64,000 nt of DNA from the NCBI RefSeq assembly GCF_001434315.1, contig NZ_AZFE01000031.1, positions 618,450 to 682,449 of the forward strand. Reading direction: 5' to 3'. Shown piece after piece: positions 56,209-63,359 of the stretch (position 1 is the stretch's first letter; the number at the start of each line of letters is the position of its first letter). The notes under the pieces are model-generated. The model was given only the letters and a program-made list of their open reading frames with translations. It had not been told where the DNA came from and did not search any database. Position numbers and translations under genes: made by a program. Origin of the DNA: Paucilactobacillus oligofermentans DSM 15707 = LMG 22743. Its GTDB lineage: Bacteria > Bacillota > Bacilli > Lactobacillales > Lactobacillaceae.

Positions 56209-58068
56209 ATGTGCGGTTTTGTTGGTGCAATTCATCAAAATAACAGTGGTTCACAATTAGAAGATATTAAAGTTATGAATCAAGTGATTACTCATCGTGG
56301 TCCTGATGATGAAGGATATTTTGAAAATGAGGATGTTACGTTAGGTTTTCGTCGCCTCAGTATCATCGACTTGAGCCATGGTGGACAACCATTATCTTAT
56401 GACGAACAACGCTATTGGATTGTGTTTAATGGTGAAGTTTATAACTACGTTGAACTACGCGATGAACTTAAAGCGGATGGCTATGAGTTTAAGACAAGCA
56501 GTGATACCGAAGTTATTTTAGGAATGTATAAAAAATATGGTGTCGAAACGGCCGCTAAGTTACGCGGGATGTTTGCATTTGTCATTATTGATACGCAAAC
56601 GCATGAAGTCTATGGTGCTCGCGATCATTTTGGAATTAAACCATTTCATTATGCGGAACAAGATGGTCAAGTTTATTTTGCGTCGGAAAAGAAATCAATT
56701 GTTAAACTATTAAATGATAAATCAGTTGATGATGCCGCGTTGCAACATTACATGACATTTCAATATGTTCCAGATCCATATACGATGAGTACGAACATTA
56801 AACGTCTTACACCAGGGCATTATTTTATTAAGCGTCCCGGCGAAGAGATGAAAATCACTAAATATTTTGAACCTAAGTTTACTCCTAAACCAGTTCAAGA
56901 TGAAAATAAACTAGCTGAAAAAATTGCCGAATCACTACATGATAGTGTTGCCAAACATATGCGAGCTGACGTAACCGTTGGATCATTCTTATCGGGGGGC
57001 GTTGATTCATCGATCATTGTTGCGCTTGCGCGTCAGATGAGCCCAAACATCAAAACATTTTCGGTTGGTTTTGCGCGTGAAGGCTATAGCGAAATTGATG
57101 TTGCTGAAGAAACCGCACAACGTCTAGATGTTGAAAATATTAGTAAAGTAATTACGCCAGAAGAGTTTGTTAAGGAATTTCCAAACTTTATGTACCATAT
57201 GGATGATCCATTGGCTGATCCAGCCGCCGTGCCACAATTTTTCCTTGCTAAGTTAGCCCGTCAATATTGTAAAGTTGCATTAACTGGTGAAGGTGCTGAT
57301 GAATTATTTGGTGGTTATACGATTTATAACGAACCTAATTCATTAAAAATGTTTGATTATTTCCCTAAGCCATTAAATGGGGCTATCAACAGTCTTGCTA
57401 GTAAATTACCAGCCGGTATGCGTGGTAAGAGCTTTTTAGAACGGGGGACAACTCCACTTGAGAAACGATTTGTTGGAAATGCTAAAATCTTCATGGAAGA
57501 TGAAAAAGCCCAACTATTGAAACGTTATAATCCAGCGAATCCATATACCGTAATCACAAAACCATTTTATGATGCGACAACGAACTTAGATCCAATTAAT
57601 CGAATGGAAGATGTTGATATGCATACTTGGTTAATCGGTGATTTATTATTAAACGCTGATCGGACCACGATGGCTGCTAGTTTGGAATTAAGGACCCCAT
57701 TTATTGATAAGGAAGTCTTTAAGGTTGCCTCAACCATTCCAGCCGATATGAAAATAGCGCATAATACCACTAAGTACATTTTACGTAAGGCAGCAGAATC
57801 ATTTACCCCAGATAATGTGCTTTATCGTAAAAAGCTTGGTTTCCCAGTACCAATTCGTTTTTGGTTGAAAAATGAATTACATGATTGGGCAGTCCAAACA
57901 ATTAATGAATCTGAAGTTGATGATTATATTAATAAAGATTTTGTTTTGAAATTACTTGCAGACCATACAAATGGCGTTCGAGACAATTCACGTAAAATTT
58001 GGACGGTCCTAACGTTTATGGTTTGGCATCAAGTTTATATTGAAGGTAAATTTCCTAATTTAGTTTAG
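56209..58068 (+). CDS. asnB: asparagine synthetase (glutamine-hydrolysing)
   Basis: The 619-residue protein begins MCGFVGAI, so Cys2 is the glutaminase nucleophile after Met removal. The class II amidotransferase domain (about 1-210) is followed by the synthetase domain with the PP-loop SGGVDSS (near 265) and GEGADELFGGY. It makes Asn from Asp, Gln and ATP; in lactobacilli related AsnB proteins amidate mDAP in peptidoglycan precursors, so either role is possible and the wall-related neighbourhood (murE, Ldt) makes the second worth testing. Confidence 0.93.
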   Translation: MCGFVGAIHQNNSGSQLEDIKVMNQVITHRGPDDEGYFENEDVTLGFRRLSIIDLSHGGQPLSYDEQRYWIVFNGEVYNYVELRDELKADGYEFKTSSDTEVILGMYKKYGVETAAKLRGMFAFVIIDTQTHEVYGARDHFGIKPFHYAEQDGQVYFASEKKSIVKLLNDKSVDDAALQHYMTFQYVPDPYTMSTNIKRLTPGHYFIKRPGEEMKITKYFEPKFTPKPVQDENKLAEKIAESLHDSVAKHMRADVTVGSFLSGGVDSSIIVALARQMSPNIKTFSVGFAREGYSEIDVAEETAQRLDVENISKVITPEEFVKEFPNFMYHMDDPLADPAAVPQFFLAKLARQYCKVALTGEGADELFGGYTIYNEPNSLKMFDYFPKPLNGAINSLASKLPAGMRGKSFLERGTTPLEKRFVGNAKIFMEDEKAQLLKRYNPANPYTVITKPFYDATTNLDPINRMEDVDMHTWLIGDLLLNADRTTMAASLELRTPFIDKEVFKVASTIPADMKIAHNTTKYILRKAAESFTPDNVLYRKKLGFPVPIRFWLKNELHDWAVQTINESEVDDYINKDFVLKLLADHTNGVRDNSRKIWTVLTFMVWHQVYIEGKFPNLV

Positions 58069-58122
58069 ATAATTCTGATTGAGATTTACTTAGCAAACCT
58101 TTCAAAATTTTATCGCGACTCG

Positions 58123-58154
58123 TTCACAATTTCTTCACATGATCGCGGTATAGT
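58123..58154 (+). promoter_or_regulatory. promoter of candidate sRNA 1 with TTCACA direct repeats
   Basis: TTCACA (58123-58128), 5 bp, TTCACA (58134-58139), 9 bp, TATAGT (58149-58154). The two half-sites are 11 bp apart, start to start, and replace the -35, the usual layout for activation by an OmpR/PhoB-type regulator. The same arrangement recurs at 59080. Confidence 0.7.
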
Positions 58155-58156
58155 TA

Positions 58157-58283
58157 CATCATACCAATTAAACCAAACCTCTTTCATTTACTCCTCCAAA
58201 GTAATGAAGACAGTAGCTGGCAAGCAGCTACAATCCTACTCCTAAAAGTCGATTAGCTTACCCGAGCTAATCGACTTTTTTAT
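58157..58283 (+). ncRNA. candidate small RNA 1 (anti-Shine-Dalgarno hairpin family)
   Basis: No ORF fits this ~125-nt interval, which is preceded by the promoter at 58123 and ends in an intrinsic terminator. Expected structure: hairpin 1, CTTTCATTTAC with GTAATGAAG and a bulged U, exposing loop UCCUCCAAA; hairpin 2, GTAGCTG/CAGCTAC (58213-58231); hairpin 3, the terminator GTCGATTAGCT/AGCTAATCGAC plus six Ts (about 58245-58283). The loop sequence CUCCUCC is complementary to Shine-Dalgarno sites. A second copy with the same plan lies at 59114. It begins 88 bp after asnB. The remaining gap to 58441 contains only the promoter of the transpeptidase gene. Confidence 0.75.
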
Positions 58284-58441
58284 TAATATTAAGTTGATTA
58301 TGCTAGATTTGATGCAATATATTAAAAGTACATAAAGTTATTGTAAATTTGGGAGCTAATGGGTTGATATGATAGAAATTGACTTGAATTATTGTTAAAA
58401 TTAGATACTGATAAAAGTAAGTTGTATTAAAGAGGATACCA

Positions 58442-59053
58442 ATGAACAAAAAAGTTAAACAATTAACAGGAATAACAATTATTTTATTTTTGGCAATGAT
58501 TTTGATTGTCACTTTTAGCGTACATGAAACTGAGTATGCGGCAACGACAAATAATACCAATAAGACTGAAAAATCAACTACAACGAAAAGTTCAGTTATG
58601 AATAAAGTTAACTGGAAAAAATCGTCAGAAAAAGTTGCTTATCCTGATTTAAGTAAATATCCGAATGCGTGGATTCACGTTTCGCTGGCTAAAAATCGAA
58701 CCTACATTATGAATGGCAATGATGTTTTATATACTATGTATTGTTCAACCGGTAGCGGTGGGGATAATGCAACCCCAACGGGTACGTATTATATTCAAGC
58801 AGAACGGGGAACATCATTTTATAGTGCCAAGGGTGGCGAAGGTGCCAATTATTGGGTCAGTTGGAAAGATCATGGTGTTTACTTATTCCATACGGTTCCG
58901 GTAGACGAAAATGGTAATTATATCTTAAGTGAAGCCAAAGAATTAGGAAAAGAATCTAATTCGCATGGTTGCGTTCGGTTATCAGTACCTGATGCTAAAT
59001 GGATTTATAATAATGTTCCTGAGGGTATGAAAGTATCCATTACAAAAAATTAG
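58442..59053 (+). CDS. L,D-transpeptidase (YkuD family)
   Basis: The 203-residue exported protein has an N-terminal membrane anchor or signal (ITIILFLAMILIVTFSV, about 11-27), a Thr/Ser/Lys-rich linker, and a YkuD catalytic domain with the motif SHGCVRL (His175, Cys177, Arg179). Such enzymes form 3-3 cross-links or attach groups to the peptidoglycan stem peptide. The ATG at 58442 follows AGAGGATACCA. It lies between the two candidate small RNAs, which suggests a shared envelope-stress theme. Confidence 0.92.
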   Translation: MNKKVKQLTGITIILFLAMILIVTFSVHETEYAATTNNTNKTEKSTTTKSSVMNKVNWKKSSEKVAYPDLSKYPNAWIHVSLAKNRTYIMNGNDVLYTMYCSTGSGGDNATPTGTYYIQAERGTSFYSAKGGEGANYWVSWKDHGVYLFHTVPVDENGNYILSEAKELGKESNSHGCVRLSVPDAKWIYNNVPEGMKVSITKN

Positions 59054-59079
59054 ATTCTTTACTAATTGATGATAATAAC

Positions 59080-59111
59080 TTCATAATTTCTTCACAAGAA
59101 GTGGCTATGAT
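59080..59111 (+). promoter_or_regulatory. promoter of candidate sRNA 2 with TTCAYA direct repeats
   Basis: TTCATA (59080-59085), 5 bp (ATTTC), TTCACA (59091-59096), 9 bp, TATGAT (59106-59111). Spacing and the ATTTC spacer are identical to those at 58123. Confidence 0.7.
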
Positions 59112-59113
59112 TG

Positions 59114-59238
59114 CATCATACCAATTAAACTTCTTTTCACTTACTCCTCCAAAGTAATGAAAAGCGTAACTGATTTATCGGTTACAATCTCACTTAACTG
59201 AAAGTCGATTAGTTTCCCCAAGCTAATCGGCTTTTGTA
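59114..59238 (+). ncRNA. candidate small RNA 2 (paralogue of 58157)
   Basis: It starts with the same CATCATACCAATTAAAC as copy 1 and shares the 18-base block ACTCCTCCAAAGTAATGA. Hairpin 1 keeps its bulge (C for T) and the UCCUCC loop. Hairpin 2 (59166-59185) has a different sequence but still pairs: GTAACTGA with TCGGTTAC. The terminator stem has changed to GTCGATTAGTT/AGCTAATCGGC, with changes kept as G-U pairs. Paired changes in two stems are good evidence for conserved RNA structure. No coding frame is shared. The Ser-rich protein gene starts 58 bp downstream. Confidence 0.75.
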
Positions 59239-59295
59239 TGTTTCGTTGAAAGTGTATAATTGTCGATATAACAGATAACTATTAGAGGTGATATT

Positions 59296-59925
59296 GTGAA
59301 TAATCAAGACCCCAATACCCGTGTAGGGCGACATTCCAAAGCAACAGAACCATCAAAAAAGTCTACGCCTAAAAGTCCCTTTTATGGTGAAAGTCGAGCA
59401 GCACGAAAAGCTGACAAGGCTGATCGAAAAAAGAAAGGTTCGAAAAAGCCACATAAAAAATTAAAACCAATTAAAATTATTTTATTATCATTAGTTGCGA
59501 TCTTGGTAATCATGATTGTTGTGTTTGCAATTAAACAACGCGATCCAATTTCAACAACTCGTGAATCAGACGTTGTATCAAGTTCTAGTTCAAAAAAGAA
59601 AGTAAGTAGTTCGAAAAAGAAAGTAAGTAGTTCGAAAAAGAAGACAAGCAGTGTTAAGAGTAGTAGCAAGACAAGTAGTTCAACTAATTATCAAGCACAA
59701 TACTCGACTAATGCCGCTGCTTCTAGTTCCCGTGCGGCTGCACAATCAGCTTATAATCAGTCAGTTGCTAATTCGCAAGCGGCGAGTTCCAAGGCAGCAG
59801 CTGACTCACAGTCTGCAGCCGAAGCTTCTCGAAAAAATCAAGAAGCTCAAGAGTCTTCACTCGCAGCTGCGCAATCATCAGCCGAAGCGTCATCTAATGC
59901 CCAGACACAGACAAGTAAGCCATAA
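59296..59925 (+). CDS. single-span membrane protein with Lys-rich cytoplasmic and Ser/Ala-rich external parts
   Basis: GTG start at 59296, 5 bp after AGAGGTGAT. The 209-residue protein has a basic N-terminal region (about 1-57), one membrane span (IKIILLSLVAILVIMIVVFAI, about 58-78), a Ser/Lys repeat region (KKKVSSSKKKVSSSKKK) and a low-complexity Ser/Ala/Gln coiled segment to the end. No enzymatic domain or LPXTG-like anchor is seen. It could be a wall-spanning scaffold or regulator. Its promoter has TATAAT at about 59254-59259, close behind the terminator of sRNA 2. Confidence 0.75.
   Translation: MNNQDPNTRVGRHSKATEPSKKSTPKSPFYGESRAARKADKADRKKKGSKKPHKKLKPIKIILLSLVAILVIMIVVFAIKQRDPISTTRESDVVSSSSSKKKVSSSKKKVSSSKKKTSSVKSSSKTSSSTNYQAQYSTNAAASSSRAAAQSAYNQSVANSQAASSKAAADSQSAAEASRKNQEAQESSLAAAQSSAEASSNAQTQTSKP
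59587..59649 (+). repeat. three 21-bp coding tandem repeats
   Basis: Units at 59587-59607, 59608-59628 and 59629-59649 follow AGTTC(A/G)AAAAAGAAAGTAAGT and encode SSKKKVS. The first two differ by one base, so copy number may vary among strains. Confidence 0.85.
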
Positions 59926-59943
59926 TAATATTTATATTTTTGC

Positions 59944-59986
59944 TCCATTGAAAATTCAATTAATTGAATTTTCAATGGATTTTTTT
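59944..59986 (+). terminator. terminator of the Ser-rich protein gene
   Basis: TCCATTGAAAATTCAAT and its exact complement form a 17-bp hairpin around TA, followed by seven Ts. Confidence 0.93.
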
Positions 59987-60079
59987 TATTTAAAAAATAA
60001 TTAAATAGTTTCAATTTGTGATATTTATTCATAATTATCTTTAATTACATGATTAAAATGCTGTGATAATATCTTTTAA

Positions 60080-60093
60080 AGAAAGCGCTTTCT
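60080..60093 (+). promoter_or_regulatory. cre site upstream of the GH42 gene
   Basis: AGAAAGCGCTTTCT is a perfect palindrome that fits the catabolite-responsive element around the central CG. It lies 25 bp before the start codon and after a TGATAAT-type -10 near 60064-60070, so CcpA would block transcription in good sugar. Confidence 0.8.
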
Positions 60094-60117
60094 AAGAAAT
60101 GATTAGGAGTTATTATT

Positions 60118-62130
60118 TTGGAAATTAAAAATCAAGCAACTTTTTTGTATGGAGGAGATTATAATCCAGAACAATGGCCAGAAGAAACGTGGCAACTGGA
60201 TATCGATAAATTAAAAACCGCAAAAATAAATGTAGCAACAATAAATGTATTTTCTTGGGCTATTTTGGAATATGCAGAAGGAAAATATAATTTCACAATG
60301 CTGGATAAAATTATTAAACTTTTATCCGATAATGATATTAAAATTATTTTAGCAACATCGACAGCCGCGATGCCAGCTTGGATGATAAAAAAATATCCTG
60401 ACATTTCAAGGGTTAATACAAATGGCATTCGTCAAAAACATGGTAAAAGACATAATGCATGTCCTAATAGTTTGAATTATAAAAGACTATCCCTGGGATT
60501 GGTTGCTGAATTAGCTAAGCGATATTATAACTTAGATAACATGGTCTGTTGGCACGTATCTAATGAATATGAAGGATATTGTTACTGTGATAATTGTGCA
60601 AGAAAATTTAGAATTTGGTTAAAAAGTAAATACAAAGATATCACTAATCTAAATCAAAAGTGGAATAGTAATTTTTGGAGTCATACATATTATGACTGGG
60701 ATGAAATTAATCCACCGATGAAAATTTCAGATTTATTTGATAATGGTAAACCAGTATTAAGTGGTGCAGCGCTTGATTATCAAAGATTTCAGTCGGACAG
60801 CTTATTAAATAATTACTGTGTTGAAAGAGATTGTATTAAAAAATATGATCAAAATCATGCAATAACGACTAATTTAATGGGCTCTAAAAAAGATCTGGAT
60901 TACTTTAAGTGGGCAAAAGAGATGGACATCGTTTCATGGGATAATTACCCGGAATCTAAAGAACCAATTAGTAATACTGCAATGCAACATGATCTTATGC
61001 GCGGTCTTAAACAGGCGCCTTTTTTGCTAATGGAACAAACTCCAAATCAGCAAAACTGGTATCCATATAATGCATTAAAAAAGCCTGGTGAAATGAGGAT
61101 GCTAAGCTATCAAGCAATTGCACATGGAGCTAGTAGTGTTCAGTTTTTTCAGCTTAAACAAGCTAAAAGTGGTGCAGAAAAGTTTCATGGTTCTGTGTTA
61201 ACACATAGTAATAGTGTTAATACTCGTACTTTTAAAGAAGTAAAGAATTTAGGTAATGAATTGTCTAAATTATCAGGCTCAATGCAACATGCACGTAACA
61301 TTGCCAAAGTTGCGATAGTTTTTGATTGGGAAAGTTATTGGGGGATTGAAAATTCAATTGGTCCTTTGGAAAACTTGAGTTATGTTAATGAAATTCAAAG
61401 ATTTTATAAAGCGTTTTATGATTGTGGAATTTCAGTTGATATTATTTCACAAAACGATAATTTACAAGATTATTCAGTAGTGGTAGCTCCAGTTTTATAT
61501 ATGATGAAACCTAGTTTTATTAGTGAAATAACTGGATTTGTTGAAAATGGTGGTAGGTTTGTTACATCGTATCTTTCGTGTTTAGCTGATGAAAATGACA
61601 ACATCTATAGTGGTGGATATTTGGAACCATTAAGAGAAGTTCTTGGAATTCAAGTTGATGAAAGAGATGCACGATCAGCAGATGAAGAAATAAATATATT
61701 AGATGATTGTAATAATGAAATAGGTACTACAGATGGTGTATGTGATTTAGTCGTAGCTGATCATGCAGATGTTTGGGCTAAATATTCAGGTAATATTTTT
61801 TATGACAATACACCGGTAATTACTAAAAATAACTATGGTAAAGGTCAAGCGATATATTGTGGATCAATGATTGATGAAAAAGGAATGTACAGCTTAGTAA
61901 AACGTATTTGTAGCGGAACTGATGTGATTATTAAGCAAGCGAATGAAGTTGAAATATCTATTAGATCAACAAAAAATGAAAACTTTTATTTCATTATTAA
62001 TACGAGTGATAGTGAAATAAAGATTGATAATCCATGTATTTCTGCTGAAGTTTTACTTTCAGATTTAAAGGTTGGAAAACAAATAAATTTAAAGAGTTTT
62101 GGTGTAGTAATTTTACGGGAATCAAAATAG
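60118..62130 (+). CDS. GH42 beta-galactosidase-like glycoside hydrolase
   Basis: TTG start 9 bp after AGGAG. The 670-residue protein is full length for GH42: an (alpha/beta)8 barrel with acid/base Glu150 in HVSNEYEG and nucleophile Glu306 in LLMEQTPN, a zinc site of Cys115, Cys155, Cys157 and Cys160, then the trimerisation (about 390-600) and C-terminal beta domains. GH42 enzymes release terminal beta-galactose (some act on arabinosides). No signal peptide, so substrate must be imported, presumably by the MFS gene 15 bp downstream. Codons are more AT-rich than in the origin genes, consistent with an accessory locus. Confidence 0.9.
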   Translation: MEIKNQATFLYGGDYNPEQWPEETWQLDIDKLKTAKINVATINVFSWAILEYAEGKYNFTMLDKIIKLLSDNDIKIILATSTAAMPAWMIKKYPDISRVNTNGIRQKHGKRHNACPNSLNYKRLSLGLVAELAKRYYNLDNMVCWHVSNEYEGYCYCDNCARKFRIWLKSKYKDITNLNQKWNSNFWSHTYYDWDEINPPMKISDLFDNGKPVLSGAALDYQRFQSDSLLNNYCVERDCIKKYDQNHAITTNLMGSKKDLDYFKWAKEMDIVSWDNYPESKEPISNTAMQHDLMRGLKQAPFLLMEQTPNQQNWYPYNALKKPGEMRMLSYQAIAHGASSVQFFQLKQAKSGAEKFHGSVLTHSNSVNTRTFKEVKNLGNELSKLSGSMQHARNIAKVAIVFDWESYWGIENSIGPLENLSYVNEIQRFYKAFYDCGISVDIISQNDNLQDYSVVVAPVLYMMKPSFISEITGFVENGGRFVTSYLSCLADENDNIYSGGYLEPLREVLGIQVDERDARSADEEINILDDCNNEIGTTDGVCDLVVADHADVWAKYSGNIFYDNTPVITKNNYGKGQAIYCGSMIDEKGMYSLVKRICSGTDVIIKQANEVEISIRSTKNENFYFIINTSDSEIKIDNPCISAEVLLSDLKVGKQINLKSFGVVILRESK

Positions 62131-62145
62131 AAATGGAGAAGTAAG

Positions 62146-63345
62146 ATGGATAAATCACAAATTCAAAATACGGATAAACATTCAGTAATGATGAAAGTTT
62201 CATTATTGTCAATTTCAATTATTTTAACATCGGGTACTGCAATCGCGGCTACAATACCAAGCTGGTTAAAAGCATTTCCTGACGTAGCTAGGTCTAATGT
62301 AGAATTGTTGCAGACGTTACCATCGATTTCTGTTGTTTTTGCAACATTATTTAGTTCATGGTTGGCTAAATGGATTGGTGTTAAAAGAACGGTTATTTTA
62401 GGATTATTGATTGCTGGTTTTGCCGGAACTGCTCCAGCTTGGACAACTAATTATTCCGTATTTTTTGGTTCAAGATTGTTATTGGGAGTTGGTTTTGGTT
62501 TAGTTAATTCATATGCAGTCAGTTTAATAGGTATGTTTTTTAATGGTCAAGAAAAAGCTAATATGATGGGATTTAGAGGATCTTGTGAAAAATTAGGGAG
62601 TTCAATTACTACTTTTGTTGCTTCTGAATTATTAATTGCTTTTAATTGGCACGCTTCGTTTTGGGTCTATGGTTTAGCATTTATTATGACAATTTTATTT
62701 GCTTTAAATGTACCGGAGCCTGATGAAGATATGAAAAATGTTCAAGTTGATCACGAAAAGAAAAAGCAAAAAGTTAATGGTAAAGTTATTTTTTGGACGA
62801 TGTTTTGTGTTTTATATTTAATTCCAATTATTGCATCATACACTCGAATTACAGAATTAGTTACAACTAATGGATATATAACGATTGGAAAAGTTGCAAT
62901 TATCTTGAGTTTAGCGCAATTTGGTGGAGTATTAACTGGAGTGATCTTTGGTGAATTATTAAAATTATTAAAATATACATTTTTGCCAATTACATTAGCA
63001 TTTACTGGAGTAAGTCAATTAATGATAGCTATGTCTTCAAACGCAATTGTAATTGGTGCAGGAGTTATTTTAACTAGTACGATTTCGGGAATTGTTGTGA
63101 CATATGTATTTAATATTGGGGCTGAAATTACGCCGAAGAATTCTTTGAACTTAACTACATCATTGATGATTGTTGGCTGTAACATTGGATCATTTATTAC
63201 GCCATTAATTTTAGGATGGATTGGAATGTTTCATCCAAGTAGTGATTTAGCGTTTACTTTCTATTTCTTTGGTTGGCTATTAGTAGTTGCGGGAATTTTA
63301 ATGTTCTTTGTAGTTAAGCCATTGTCTGTAAAAAGTGAAAAATAG
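62146..63345 (+). CDS. MFS transporter of the GH42/GH5 operon
   Basis: The 399-residue protein has 12 predicted spans, with a charged central loop near 190-215 (DEDMKNVQVDHEKKKQKV). It does not resemble the classical lactose GPH permeases at its N-terminus and looks more like CynX/NarK-type or uncharacterised MFS. Tightly placed between the two glycosidase genes (15 and 14 bp), it is the likely importer of their substrate. The ATG at 62146 follows ATGGAGAAGTAAG. Confidence 0.82.
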   Translation: MDKSQIQNTDKHSVMMKVSLLSISIILTSGTAIAATIPSWLKAFPDVARSNVELLQTLPSISVVFATLFSSWLAKWIGVKRTVILGLLIAGFAGTAPAWTTNYSVFFGSRLLLGVGFGLVNSYAVSLIGMFFNGQEKANMMGFRGSCEKLGSSITTFVASELLIAFNWHASFWVYGLAFIMTILFALNVPEPDEDMKNVQVDHEKKKQKVNGKVIFWTMFCVLYLIPIIASYTRITELVTTNGYITIGKVAIILSLAQFGGVLTGVIFGELLKLLKYTFLPITLAFTGVSQLMIAMSSNAIVIGAGVILTSTISGIVVTYVFNIGAEITPKNSLNLTTSLMIVGCNIGSFITPLILGWIGMFHPSSDLAFTFYFFGWLLVVAGILMFFVVKPLSVKSEK

Positions 63346-63359
63346 CGGAGGAAATAATA

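Noticed and set aside
58303-58560. 85-codon minus-strand frame overlapping the L,D-transpeptidase start
   Set aside because: Antisense to the transpeptidase gene and its promoter; no binding site for ribosomes and AT-driven hydrophobic composition.
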